Assembly: GCA_029567375.1 (NCBI GenBank)
Contig: JAKQLB010000366.1
Coordinates: 1-60,267 of the forward strand
Direction of reading: 5' to 3'
DNA: 60,267 nucleotides
Source: Bacteroidota bacterium
GTDB taxonomy: Bacteria; Bacteroidota; Bacteroidia; Bacteroidales; UBA932
Part shown: piece after piece, positions 8,371-17,547 of the stretch
How positions within the stretch are numbered: position 1 is the stretch's first letter
Layout: every line of letters starts with the position of its first letter
The notes under the pieces: model-generated
Database searches by the model: none
What the model was told of the DNA's origin: nothing
What the model saw: the letters and a program-made list of their open reading frames with translations, nothing else
Translations under genes and position numbers: made by a program

Positions 8371-8862
8371 TTAATATATCAGTTTCCGGAACTCAACACC
8401 AGGGTTGCTGTAATTCAAGTACGACATTGGAGACTCATTTATCAGAAAAGAAACATCAAAAGGAGATTTATTGCCATGCGCAAGATGGATTTTAGCTTGA
8501 AATATAAGGTCATTCATTGATCCCAAGACACGTCGGTCAACTATCTTTGAAAAAAATATTCTCTCTCTTTCCGGTTCAATGAACCTTTCATAAGCGAGTT
8601 CATTACCGTCTATGAGCATGAACTCCTTCATGTAAGGCAGTACAAGTTTAATAAACTGCTTATCACTGGTAATCCCCCTACCATAAAGGATCATGGAGTA
8701 TAGTGATGTCGTGTTTGTCAGGATTAGATATTGAGAGCGCTGCACTGTGAACAAATTTGCGTTCCATTCAAGAAAAGGATTCGTGGATTGATCGGTTGGG
8801 AGTGCCTGTAAAGAAGCCAGTCTGATTTTCTGTGATAGCTTTGATGTGAGCCGGAAAATCAA
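8371..8862 (-). CDS. DUF6933-like protein
   Basis: A 163-residue protein opening IFRLTSKLSQKI and containing FLEWNANLFTVQRSQYLILTNTTSLYSM, a pattern I associate with DUF6933 (a small domain of unknown function often containing 'W-x-ANL-x-x-x-RR'). No catalytic motif is evident. It precedes the SagB-like gene by 11 bases and probably shares its transcript. Confidence 0.6.
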   Translation of the reverse strand: MIFRLTSKLSQKIRLASLQALPTDQSTNPFLEWNANLFTVQRSQYLILTNTTSLYSMILYGRGITSDKQFIKLVLPYMKEFMLIDGNELAYERFIEPERERIFFSKIVDRRVLGSMNDLIFQAKIHLAHGNKSPFDVSFLINESPMSYLNYSNPGVEFRKLIY

Positions 8863-9367
8863 TGTTCATGCCTTTTTTTCTGGATATTAAGGGAAATATT
8901 CTTTAAAAAATATTAGCTGGAACTTCAATTGAGATTATTGCGATCCTACCCAAGCAATAGCATCTTGTCTATTTCTTTTTTATTGAAAGCGAGAAAATGG
9001 GGAAATAGGTTTGTGTAGTAGCTTTCATCCCGTATTGCTCGGCCAGACCACTAAAATGTGTAAAGAAAAGGGAGGCTGCTTTAAGCCCCAGCCTACAAAG
9101 TAAATATATTAATTGATCATGTATAATAAAAATATTAACTAACTATTGCTATGTGCAAAATACTTTTGCTTTAATCGTTATTCATTCTTTATAGGCACGA
9201 AAATCTTGATTCTTTCTGGATGAATATTTTTCCAATATCTGCTTCTTTCCCGGTAAATTAAAAGATAGACGGCGGGTGGAATTTATGGTATAAAGCTCCC
9301 CAATTTGGACCGACTGAAGAGCATCGCCAATTGACGAATTACAGTTTTAGCCAAGAAAATTAACTAT
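8863..9367. other. Gene-free AT-rich stretch at the border of the defence block
   Basis: No convincing gene on either strand. A weak hairpin (AGGCTG...CAGCCT, 9073-9094) without a T-run is present. This marks the left edge of the 9.3-16.9 kb block; I found no direct repeat, tRNA or integrase here that would define an integration site. Confidence 0.5.
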
Positions 9368-10777
9368 ATGCAAAGAAATATCCTTCTGGTAGAGCCAAAC
9401 TACAAAACCAAATTTCCGCCTTTGGGGCTAATGAAAATTTCCGCCTATCACAAGCAGGTTGGTGATAACGTCCAATTCGTCAAAGGCTTGAATCAGAATG
9501 TTCAATATACATTCTGGGATAGAATCTACATTGCCACGCTCTTTACATACAACTGGTCAATAACTATCGATACAATTAAATGGTATAAGTGGCTGGTTAA
9601 AAACGATGTTTCCAGAATATGCGTCGGCGGCATTATGGCGACGCTGATGGCTGATGAATTATGGAAAGAAACCGGCATCGTCCCCATCCGCGGCCTTCTC
9701 AATAGTCCAGACCTGGTAAACGATGACCATGGTCTCATCATCGAAGACATGACTCCTGACTATTCACTCTTCGATAATACATCCTGTAAATATACATTGT
9801 TATCGGACAGCTATTTTGGCTACACGACCCGCGGTTGTGTTAGGACCTGCCCGTTTTGCGGCGTTCATATACTGGAGCCCAATTTTATTGAGTACAAAGG
9901 AATTAAACCGTACATCGATTCCATTGAACGTCTTTATGGCACCAAGAATCATCTGATCCTTTTTGATAACAATGTCTTAGCTTCAAAAAAATTCAACAAT
10001 ATCATTTCGGACATTGTTGATCTTGGCTTCCATAAAGGTGCCAAAGATAGCGCCCGCAGAGCCCGTTATGTTGATTTTAATCAGGGTGTGGACGCCCGTT
10101 ATATCAAAGAAGATAAATTCAAATTATTATCGAAAATATCAATTAATCCCCTGCGAATCGCGTTCGATGATATCAAGCTTGAAAAAACCTATACCAAAAG
10201 TATTGCCCTGGCTGCCAAGTATGATATCCGGCATCTCTCAAATTACATCCTCTACAATTACAACGACACCCCCGAGGACTTCTGGAAACGACTGAAGATA
10301 AACATCGCCCTAAACAAAGAGTACGATCTGCAAATATATTCTTTCCCAATGAAGTATATCCCATTAAACGCCAGGGATAGAACCTACATTGGTAAAAACT
10401 GGAATTGGCAGTTCATCCGTGGGGTGCAGCGAATCCTCAATGTGATGAAGGGTGCGGTCATGGCCAGAGAGGATTTTTTTAATCGCGCCTTTGGCGAGAC
10501 AGTCGATGAATTCTTGACTATCCTTCATATGCCAGAGCATATTTTGATGAACCGGGGCTATCATCCGCCACCGGAAGAAACCGAATGGCTGTCCAAATTT
10601 AATAATCTAACCGGCAATGAAAGGAAAGAGTTGCTGGCCACGCTTTGTGAAAACAGAACGAAAAGCAAACTCACCCAGGCGGTTATCAAGTTACAAAATA
10701 ATAAGATACGCGAAATTCTAACCATGTATCTTCCGGACCGGTACAGCCTACCTCTCATTGATGATTTGGTCCAATAA
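9368..10777 (+). CDS. B12-binding-type/radical SAM enzyme in a defence-like island
   Basis: A 469-residue protein. The N-terminal 130 residues (ILLVEPNYKTKFPPLGLMKI, VGGIMATL) resemble the Rossmann-like B12-binding or 'CLG' N-domain of radical SAM proteins. Residues 154-164 carry TTRGCVRTCPFC, the C-x3-C-x2-C that binds the [4Fe-4S]-SAM cluster (C157, C161, C164), followed by LILFDNNVLA. The family generates a 5'-deoxyadenosyl radical; the substrate here is unknown. The HSP90-like gene starts 17 bases downstream after AAGGAG, so the two are one operon. Radical SAM enzymes paired with GHKL ATPases are uncommon, which makes the context noteworthy. Confidence 0.8.
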   Translation: MQRNILLVEPNYKTKFPPLGLMKISAYHKQVGDNVQFVKGLNQNVQYTFWDRIYIATLFTYNWSITIDTIKWYKWLVKNDVSRICVGGIMATLMADELWKETGIVPIRGLLNSPDLVNDDHGLIIEDMTPDYSLFDNTSCKYTLLSDSYFGYTTRGCVRTCPFCGVHILEPNFIEYKGIKPYIDSIERLYGTKNHLILFDNNVLASKKFNNIISDIVDLGFHKGAKDSARRARYVDFNQGVDARYIKEDKFKLLSKISINPLRIAFDDIKLEKTYTKSIALAAKYDIRHLSNYILYNYNDTPEDFWKRLKINIALNKEYDLQIYSFPMKYIPLNARDRTYIGKNWNWQFIRGVQRILNVMKGAVMAREDFFNRAFGETVDEFLTILHMPEHILMNRGYHPPPEETEWLSKFNNLTGNERKELLATLCENRTKSKLTQAVIKLQNNKIREILTMYLPDRYSLPLIDDLVQ

Positions 10778-10794
10778 ATAAGGAGCCTTACTTT

Positions 10795-12156
10795 ATGAAC
10801 CAAGCAAAGGAAGCCTCAATATCCTCATTCAAGGCAGGCATGTATCTGCTCGAAAACTTAACATCTGGCATGTACAATGATCCCTTATCGATCTATCGAG
10901 AATATATCCAGAATGCCGTTGATTCAATTGATATCGGATTAGCCGATGGTACAATTGATTCGGCCCTTGTCGATATTAATCTTGACCCTTTCAAAAAGCG
11001 AATCGTAATCAAGGATAACGGTATTGGCATCCCGGCTAAGATGGCCGAGAAAGTATTAAGTAGCATCGGCAGCAGCAACAAGCAAGAAAGGAATCTGAGA
11101 GGCTTTCGCGGTATTGGACGACTGGGCGGTATCGCCTTCAGCGACCGGGCAACCTTTAAAACAAAATATTTTGGAGATAACATCGAATCTGTCCAGGAAT
11201 GGGATTGCCTTAAATTACGCCATATTATAAGCAACAGGCAGTATTCCCTAACATTTCAAGAGTTATTCGATAATGTCACCACCTTTTCACAGCATAACGG
11301 AGTCAGGTCCAATCATAGCTACTTTGAAGTAATTTTAGAGGGTGTCTCTAGCTTTAGGAACCAGGTGTTCGATATTGAAAGAATTCAAAATTATATTAGC
11401 CAAGTCGCGCCTGTCCCATTCGATTATGAATTATTTTCTAACGGTAAAATTATTGATCAGCACCTTTTAGGTTGTCTCAGTTTTCATAACACCTATGACA
11501 TCTCGCTCAATGGCAATAAAATCTACAAACCGTATCGCGATGTAATTCATACCTCCATGAAAAATGGCGGTGGTGCGGACACCATCAAGGAGGTCAAGTT
11601 TTTCGAGATCAACGATAGAAACGGTCAGCCGCTGGCCAAAGGCTGGTACGGATTGCGAGAGCAGATGCTGGGTTCAATCAGAAAAGGAGAAAAGTATTCC
11701 GGTATCCGGGTAAGAGTCGGCAATATATTGATTGGCGATGCTCACTTACTGGATAAGTGTTTTAGGGAGGAAAGATTCAATAGTTATGTCATTGGTGAGA
11801 TCTACGTTGATTCGATACACTTGATCCCCAATAGCCGCCGAGATGATTTTATTGATAACGATGCCAAAAACGCTTTTTATAACGCCATCGAAAAAACTGT
11901 CGGGTTGCCTCTTTCCAAAGAGATACGGTTACAATCAAGGATAATGTCGGTATCCAAACAGAGCGATAATCACTCCGCTGACAAGCCAATCACAAAAATA
12001 AATGGGGATACTGGTAATGATGTAAGGGATATAAAAAAGGCAGTGGTGACAGCAGATTTTAAAACTCTTCAAGCGATAAACATTATTAACGAGATAAGGA
12101 GCAAATGCCGCAATTGTGATCGTTTATCAGACATCTCGGGAATCTTCGATTTTTAA
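10795..12156 (+). CDS. HSP90-like GHKL ATPase
   Basis: A 453-residue protein with the Bergerat ATP-binding fold: N-box SIYREYIQNAVDSID (about 37-51), G1 box IKDNGIGIP (about 73-81) and G2 box FRGIGRLGGIAF (about 103-114). The remainder is not recognised beyond a C-terminal C-RNC-D pair. HSP90-like proteins of this type occur in several bacterial conflict islands. Start ATG with AAGGAG upstream. The gene converges with the four-gene operon on the other strand; their stops are only 18 bases apart. Confidence 0.85.
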   Translation: MNQAKEASISSFKAGMYLLENLTSGMYNDPLSIYREYIQNAVDSIDIGLADGTIDSALVDINLDPFKKRIVIKDNGIGIPAKMAEKVLSSIGSSNKQERNLRGFRGIGRLGGIAFSDRATFKTKYFGDNIESVQEWDCLKLRHIISNRQYSLTFQELFDNVTTFSQHNGVRSNHSYFEVILEGVSSFRNQVFDIERIQNYISQVAPVPFDYELFSNGKIIDQHLLGCLSFHNTYDISLNGNKIYKPYRDVIHTSMKNGGGADTIKEVKFFEINDRNGQPLAKGWYGLREQMLGSIRKGEKYSGIRVRVGNILIGDAHLLDKCFREERFNSYVIGEIYVDSIHLIPNSRRDDFIDNDAKNAFYNAIEKTVGLPLSKEIRLQSRIMSVSKQSDNHSADKPITKINGDTGNDVRDIKKAVVTADFKTLQAINIINEIRSKCRNCDRLSDISGIFDF

Positions 12157-12174
12157 TCCCACCAGGACTCGCTT

Positions 12175-12591
12175 TCATTCAATATTAAGCGCGTTGAATG
12201 TATCAAATAGATCCTTCTCACAATGAAGCTCATATGCTCCAAAAGGTGTGGAATCGATTCTATCGATAATAAGCCTGATGCCGCCATGGGCATACTCTTC
12301 GGCAATTGTATACATCTCATCCTTATTAGACAGAATCTCAAGATTATTTTCCGTTGAAATAAGGGCGAGGGTCTTTATTAGCGATTCATCCTCCGGTCTT
12401 AAATCCGTGGTCCGAAATAGACCGTCTCTTGACTCAAGAGGGAGCCTAACATTGCACTTAAACCCAATTGCCATCGCATAGAGAAAATGCTCTTTCCTCG
12501 ATTTATTTTTAAATAGATCCTCATCTTCAAGTTTCTCGTAGAGCTTTCTATCATCCTTATCCATAAAAAGCCGATCGCGGTCTTTAGCCAT
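12175..12591 (-). CDS. Unrecognised 138-residue protein of the DndD-like operon
   Basis: Charged, soluble, with no motif I can name. The segment KNKSRKEHFLYAMAIGFKC resembles in shape the small helical partner proteins (DndE-like) that accompany DndD-type ATPases, but this is only analogy. Its ATG overlaps the stop of the ATPase gene by one base (TAATG), so it is translationally coupled and probably acts with it. Last gene of the operon. Confidence 0.75.
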   Translation of the reverse strand: MAKDRDRLFMDKDDRKLYEKLEDEDLFKNKSRKEHFLYAMAIGFKCNVRLPLESRDGLFRTTDLRPEDESLIKTLALISTENNLEILSNKDEMYTIAEEYAHGGIRLIIDRIDSTPFGAYELHCEKDLFDTFNALNIE

Positions 12592-14558
12592 TAGAGAACC
12601 TCCAGCGTAGTCTCAAATTCGTTAGTCATCAATTTTGAAGCAAATCGGCAACTACAGTTATCATCCAGTATATTACTTATCTCCTGCGAGTATTCCGCTG
12701 GATTAAAGAGCAATATCGTTTGTTTATTTTTACTGACCCGAATAAAAGCATTGCCAAAATTTTCTCTGTGCTCTTCATCAATTCGGGCAACAGGCGTATC
12801 TATCAAGATCGGGGAGTTAAAGCCCGATACTTCATGCAGCGCCAATGTAAATGATAGTGCCAGCAACTCCCTTTCAGCTGCGCTGACGGACCCCAAACAC
12901 GGGTATCCTAGGGCATGGATCAATGTCAAATCGTAACTGTCGCTTATTTCCACATCTTTAAAGGTTCCTTTTTTCCATAAGAGTTCAAAAAAGATTTCTT
13001 TCGTCCTTAACTCAATTTTCTTTCTGGTCTGATCCATGATTTGGTCTTTTATCTTTTCGACAAAAATAACTGCCTTTTGGCAGAATTCAATTTTTTTCCT
13101 CAATTCCTTAAGTCTCTCTTCCCTTCCAATCTCTCTTTCTAATTCTTTCTTCAACTCCTCAATTTTCTTTTTAAATGCCAATAATTGGAGTTTAAAACTA
13201 CCAACTTTCTGCTGTTCTATTTCTAATATTAATTCCCACTTCTTTCTATCTATGTGATTTTGTTTTATTTTATTTTCGTCATAACCACTTAGCATCTTAT
13301 CAATATTACTTAATTTTTTATCGATTTCCGCCAGGTCCTTCTCATATTGAATAATATCTCTTTTTACTTTTTCTATATCGATTTTAAAGCCTTCAATTTT
13401 ATCTTTTAACGCTTTTAGCGGACTTAAACTCGTTAATAGCTCGATTGATATCAGCTTGGATAACTTAAATGTTTTTAATAGATCAGCTATATTTTGTAAC
13501 GCATCCTCGGAGAGTTTAGTCCCGCACACCGTGCATATTCGACTATTATAGATTTTATTTAACAGGTCTGCATCGATATTGGGCGGCAGTTCCTTTTTAC
13601 TAATTTTATCTTCAATTATTTCTATTACTTGATTGATTGGCCTCCAAAAATTAATAATCTTGCCATAATCAAAAAGAATACTATTTTTTTGTTTGAATTT
13701 TTCCTTGAGATTATCCTTTTTTTGATCACGATCATTTAGATATTTTTTTCTTTCAGACTCTAGCTTTTCGACGTCAGGCATACCTTTGAGGTTATCTTCG
13801 CATTCTTTCACTTTTTCCTTCGCTATCCCTATTTGTTTCGTACTTTCTTCAATTCTCTTAACTAGTTCCTCGGCATTATTTTCATAATTCTCAAGTGACT
13901 CCCTTGTTTTTTCAATTGCTGGATTTTGCTTCCCTGCTTCCGACCTTAATTCCTTAGAAAGGATAACCATCCTCTTTTCGATTCTTTCAATAAGGTCAAT
14001 TTGGGAGATATTAAATATCGCATGACGCATGTTTTGAGCAGTCGCCTCTTTGAAATAATGATCCAAGCGCTCACCATCAAAAAAGAAAAATTCTCGAATC
14101 TTCTTCGGTACAAAACGCTCTACCTGCTTATCTGCTTTTTCATCAGAGAATAGTTTTGTATTGTTGTCATCATCAGTGGCTTCAACCTGAAATTCCGTAC
14201 CCTGGTGTATGGGTTGTTTCCCGTCACCCTTTTGAATTTTATATTTCGCCTTCCTTTCAAAACTCATGTACTTTCCTTGATTTGTTTTTATATATACCAT
14301 GACATTTACGCTACAATAATGACCGTCATTCGTATTATTAATGGCTTCCACGTTCAGGATCGGTAATCTTTGGGATTCTTTGGAAAAATGCGGTTCATCC
14401 CCGTAAAGGCACCAGTTGATGGCATTAAGGATGTTTGTCTTGCATGTGCCATTTTTCCCAATAACTACGTGGAGATCATTTTCGCCTGCAAGATTAAAGT
14501 TAATATCAACATTTTTGAATTGCCGATAATTATTCATTGTGAGGCTGTCAATCCTCAT
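12591..14558 (-). CDS. DndD/SMC-like ABC ATPase with zinc hook
   Basis: A 655-residue SMC/Rad50-type ATPase. Walker A is GKNGTCKTN (about 34-42); a long coiled coil (about 200-540) carries a CTVCGTKL half-hook near 343; the ABC signature region is SAAERELLALSFTLAL and Walker B is PILIDTPVARIDEE near 600. Length and the REFFFFDGERLDHYF segment are typical of DndD, the ATPase of phosphorothioation systems, and of related defence ATPases. DndA, DndB and DndC are absent, so it is not a Dnd modification locus. Coupled by one-base overlaps to both neighbours. Confidence 0.85.
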   Translation of the reverse strand: MRIDSLTMNNYRQFKNVDINFNLAGENDLHVVIGKNGTCKTNILNAINWCLYGDEPHFSKESQRLPILNVEAINNTNDGHYCSVNVMVYIKTNQGKYMSFERKAKYKIQKGDGKQPIHQGTEFQVEATDDDNNTKLFSDEKADKQVERFVPKKIREFFFFDGERLDHYFKEATAQNMRHAIFNISQIDLIERIEKRMVILSKELRSEAGKQNPAIEKTRESLENYENNAEELVKRIEESTKQIGIAKEKVKECEDNLKGMPDVEKLESERKKYLNDRDQKKDNLKEKFKQKNSILFDYGKIINFWRPINQVIEIIEDKISKKELPPNIDADLLNKIYNSRICTVCGTKLSEDALQNIADLLKTFKLSKLISIELLTSLSPLKALKDKIEGFKIDIEKVKRDIIQYEKDLAEIDKKLSNIDKMLSGYDENKIKQNHIDRKKWELILEIEQQKVGSFKLQLLAFKKKIEELKKELEREIGREERLKELRKKIEFCQKAVIFVEKIKDQIMDQTRKKIELRTKEIFFELLWKKGTFKDVEISDSYDLTLIHALGYPCLGSVSAAERELLALSFTLALHEVSGFNSPILIDTPVARIDEEHRENFGNAFIRVSKNKQTILLFNPAEYSQEISNILDDNCSCRFASKLMTNEFETTLEVL

Positions 14559-14740
14559 TACTTATCCTCCATGGCATTAATGAAGGAATCAATTTTCTTT
14601 TTGTATATTTCAGTCCATTTTGAAGGATCTTTAATCTCCTCGTAGATCAAGGCAATGACGAAATCTTTTACGGCCTTATCGGTGTCAGAGCTATCTCGGA
14701 TTGTTTTCATGATTTCTTCGTTTAATTGAGCGCCACTCAT
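14558..14740 (-). CDS. Small 60-residue helical protein of the DndD-like operon
   Basis: Acidic and helical (AVKDFVIALIYEEIKDPSKW). No family recognised. It lies between the helicase and the ATPase genes, 3 bases after one and overlapping the other, which strongly supports that it is a real coupled gene and perhaps an adaptor between them. Confidence 0.7.
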   Translation of the reverse strand: MSGAQLNEEIMKTIRDSSDTDKAVKDFVIALIYEEIKDPSKWTEIYKKKIDSFINAMEDK

Positions 14741-14743
14741 TTC

Positions 14744-16861
14744 TTAATCCTCCAGATCGTTTTTAACTTTTTGAATCGCCAGTAGTGCCTCCGCTGCATT
14801 AATGGATGACTTGGAGATTTCTTCGTACCGTTCCAGCTCTTTTTTGAATATCTTCAATTCGATATATCTAAGTTCTTCAGCAAGTTTCTTTAGGTCCGGC
14901 ACGATAATGATATCGTAAATATGAGCCTCTGTTTTACCGAGATATCGCCTGATCACTCGGCCAATCCGCTGAATGTACTCCCTGGGGTTGCCACTGCTGG
15001 CTACCAGTATGGTATTTCTGGCTGCTGGAACGTCGATTCCTTCATCCAAACATTTCATCGCCACCAGGACCTTGTATCTATCTTCCGCAAACATTTTTAG
15101 GATAAAGTCTCGCTCCGAAATGTTTCCGTACTTCTTTTCGGGTTTGGCGCTCTCGTCCATTGTGAATCTATGGGACTGAACCTTCCTTGAGCTTAGCTCT
15201 TCCATGATCCGGTTGATTTGCTGCGGGCTGCAATAGATCAGGGTCCCACTCAACGATCCCTTGAGATCGTTCATAACGCTACCCAGTACCGCCATCTTAT
15301 TTTCCGCATTTTTGATAATGTCGGCTCTTTTAAAAATAAGCAGTTCCAAAAACTTGAGTTTTTCCGCGTCGCCTTTGGCTTGGCTATACCGGACAGATAG
15401 CGTCCTTGATAGTTGATAATATTCTTCAAGTTCTTCTTCGGTAAGCTTCGTAAACAAGGGGATGTAGCGGAAAGGGGTGAGGTAAGTTTTCCCCGTGGCC
15501 GGGTTTATTGTGTTGATGGCTTTGTCCAAACTGAATTCATACAAGACCCCGCCAAAATATTTATAGATGGCATTGGTGCCTACGCTGTCGTACCATCGTT
15601 TCGGGGTGGCGCTAAGTCCCAACCTCGCTTCATAGTCCACCAGCAAGCCTGATATAGCTTTGCTCGCGCCTAGCCCGTGGACTTCATCAGCGATCAGGCA
15701 GACTCTATAATCATCTTTTTTGTCCTGGATGATGCTTTTAAAAACCGTTGAGGAGAATGTCCGATGAGTTGTGATGACGATGAGACGCTTTTTATATCCC
15801 AGCGACATTTCGATGATGGCATTGGTTAGTTTATCTTTCCAAGATGCGTTGACTCCGTCGGCGCTGATAAAAACGTCGGACTTGATGCCAAAATTATCAA
15901 GTTCTTTTTTCCATTGCTGTCCCAGGTGTTGATAGGGACAAGTTATGACCACTATCGTCTTGCGGTATTTCCGATAAACCTCTTTCAAACAGCCCAAGGC
16001 AGTAAATGTTTTCCCCGTACCCGTGGCCATCTCAAAGATACCTTGTTCGTTGTTATTGAGCCAAGTGTCTATGGCATATAGCTGATAATCAAAAAGCTCG
16101 ATCTCTTTTTTTCTATTGTCCCTCGCAGACCACTTGGCAAAATTGATCTCACCGATGTCCTTCGGGGCAATCTCAATGAGTCGGTTTTTCACGGCATCGG
16201 GTACGGGAATAATTTTTAATCGCTGACAATCGTTACTCCAGTACCGGTTAAACTTGGCTAGGTCAGCCATCAAATATTCGGCTTCAACTTCTTCCCAGCC
16301 ACGAAATACTTTAAACTCTTCAATATTTCCCAGCCAACCCATTGCCGTCTCATTGACCGACCCGCTAAAGGTAATAGTATTGCCGTCGGTATCCTTCAGG
16401 ATACCGACCTTTTGATGAAAGATACCTTCACGCTGCACCTGGTCACCTGTTAGTGGCCGGCCAGCTTCGTCATATGAAACCGCCACCTTAATTTCCAGCT
16501 TTTGATTGGCCATCATCCAGCCTAGAGCGAATATATGGTCTCGGGAAAAATCGTCTTTTATGTCTTCTATCTCTCGTAACAGATTCTGCCCTAAAGGATT
16601 TTCGATCCTTTCTCCTGCGTCCTTGATGGCCTGCAATTCATCTTCTCTTAATTTGGGTGAAACGATCATTCTCATGGTGCCGTCGTTTTCAACCAAGCCT
16701 AAAATGCCCCTGGCGGCAACGGCCAAACTGGATGATGAAAAAAATCCGGCTAGCCGGTCATAAGAGACTGAAGCGGACAACGCAGGAATGTAAAAATCAT
16801 TCAAAATGTCATCCGCGTCAGAATCATAGCTTCTCTTTAGAGTCAGTTCTTGTAGGTTCAT
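14744..16861 (-). CDS. PLD-nuclease/SF2 helicase fusion
   Basis: 705 residues. Residues 1-220 form a phospholipase-D-like module: SVSYDRLAGFFSSSSLAVAARG and FHQKVGILKD...FSGSVNETAMGW supply one HxK motif. Then an SF2 helicase: Walker A MATGTGKTFTALG near 280, DEVHGLGA, GLSATPKRWYD, and motif VI YIQRIGRVIRR near 635. This fusion is typical of restriction-type defence proteins, including those linked to phosphorothioation systems. First gene of the four-gene operon; the start has only a weak ribosome site. A terminator-like hairpin lies between likely promoter and start. Confidence 0.85.
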   Translation of the reverse strand: MNLQELTLKRSYDSDADDILNDFYIPALSASVSYDRLAGFFSSSSLAVAARGILGLVENDGTMRMIVSPKLREDELQAIKDAGERIENPLGQNLLREIEDIKDDFSRDHIFALGWMMANQKLEIKVAVSYDEAGRPLTGDQVQREGIFHQKVGILKDTDGNTITFSGSVNETAMGWLGNIEEFKVFRGWEEVEAEYLMADLAKFNRYWSNDCQRLKIIPVPDAVKNRLIEIAPKDIGEINFAKWSARDNRKKEIELFDYQLYAIDTWLNNNEQGIFEMATGTGKTFTALGCLKEVYRKYRKTIVVITCPYQHLGQQWKKELDNFGIKSDVFISADGVNASWKDKLTNAIIEMSLGYKKRLIVITTHRTFSSTVFKSIIQDKKDDYRVCLIADEVHGLGASKAISGLLVDYEARLGLSATPKRWYDSVGTNAIYKYFGGVLYEFSLDKAINTINPATGKTYLTPFRYIPLFTKLTEEELEEYYQLSRTLSVRYSQAKGDAEKLKFLELLIFKRADIIKNAENKMAVLGSVMNDLKGSLSGTLIYCSPQQINRIMEELSSRKVQSHRFTMDESAKPEKKYGNISERDFILKMFAEDRYKVLVAMKCLDEGIDVPAARNTILVASSGNPREYIQRIGRVIRRYLGKTEAHIYDIIIVPDLKKLAEELRYIELKIFKKELERYEEISKSSINAAEALLAIQKVKNDLED

Positions 16862-16905
16862 TCTTGGTCGCGCCCATAGGCATTAATTGGCCCTTAAAGG
16901 CAATA

Positions 16906-16942
16906 AAAAACCCCCGTTCTCTTTTTAAAAAAACAGGGGTTA
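16906..16942 (-). terminator. Terminator or attenuator in the leader of the helicase operon
   Basis: On the minus strand AACCCCTG pairs with CGGGGGTT around an A/T-rich loop and is followed by a T-run (GGTTTTTTATT). It lies about 45 bases upstream of the helicase start, in the direction of transcription. Confidence 0.65.
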
Positions 16943-17169
16943 ATGATTAATTAATTGCTCCATTCGATCCCTCTTCGACTGTTGTTAAAAAGGGTTAAGC
17001 ATTGCTCTTCTCAAATATTCACTTGAAATTATAGAGTGAATATATCTAAAACTAAATCCTGTCAAGGTATTCAGTAGAATTGCACAAAATAATCACGACA
17101 TAAATATATTTTGAACAATGAGCAGAGTAATCATCAGTAATGTCCGGTTAAGTAATCCCATACAGAATC

Positions 17170-17463
17170 TTTAGTCGCCATCTACAGGCTCACAGACCTC
17201 CCCGGGTAAGAACAGCCGCCTTTCCCCCACATCCGCCGCATTTACTGCATCACCGCTTGATGTTTATGGGCTTTACTTTGTCATGTAAGTTAACCCGTAT
17301 GATGCAGCCTGATATGCGATTCGTGTTCCTCTTGTCGGTGGTTTGCCTCCGGCTTCCTTCAGACCCCACCTCGCGGTAGACGCCCTTGCCCTCGGCTAAC
17401 AGTTTCCACCATCAGGACCTGAAGGGGGACTTGCACCCCCAAGCTGCTGCCCATGCCGGGCAC
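17170..17463 (-). mobile_element. Group II intron remnant (5' domain I part)
   Basis: The reverse strand starts at 17463 with GTGCCCGGCATGGGC and continues with GGGGGTGCAAGTCCCCC, GTTAGCCGAGGGCAAGGG, CTGAAGGAAGCCGGAGGC and, near the end, TTCTTACCCGGGGAGGTCTG. These are the hallmark domain I segments of bacterial group II introns. The maturase/reverse-transcriptase gene and domains V-VI are missing. The 5' end lies 9 bases after a GC-rich hairpin (17473-17494), the insertion preference of the IIC class. Confidence 0.65.
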
Positions 17464-17472
17464 GCATGAATC

Positions 17473-17526
17473 ACCCCGCAGCAAGCTACGGGGTATCTAA
17501 AACACCAAGGAACGAAGCAAGCTTCG
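17473..17526. repeat. Two adjacent hairpins beside the intron remnant
   Basis: ACCCCGCAGCAAGCTACGGG(GT) at 17473-17494 and CGAAGCAAGCTTCG at 17513-17526. The first was probably a terminator that attracted the intron. Their similar AGCAAGCT cores suggest a duplicated element. Confidence 0.5.
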
Positions 17527-17547
17527 AGGAATAAAACCCTGAGAGAT

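Noticed and set aside
7598-8862. A RiPP biosynthetic cluster around the SagB-like gene
   Set aside because: No YcaO or SagC-like cyclodehydratase and no precursor peptide next to it; the DUF6933-like neighbour gives no support.
9368-16861. A complete Dnd phosphorothioation locus
   Set aside because: Only a DndD-like ATPase and a helicase/nuclease are present. No cysteine desulfurase, DndB or DndC-type sulfurtransferase was found on either strand.
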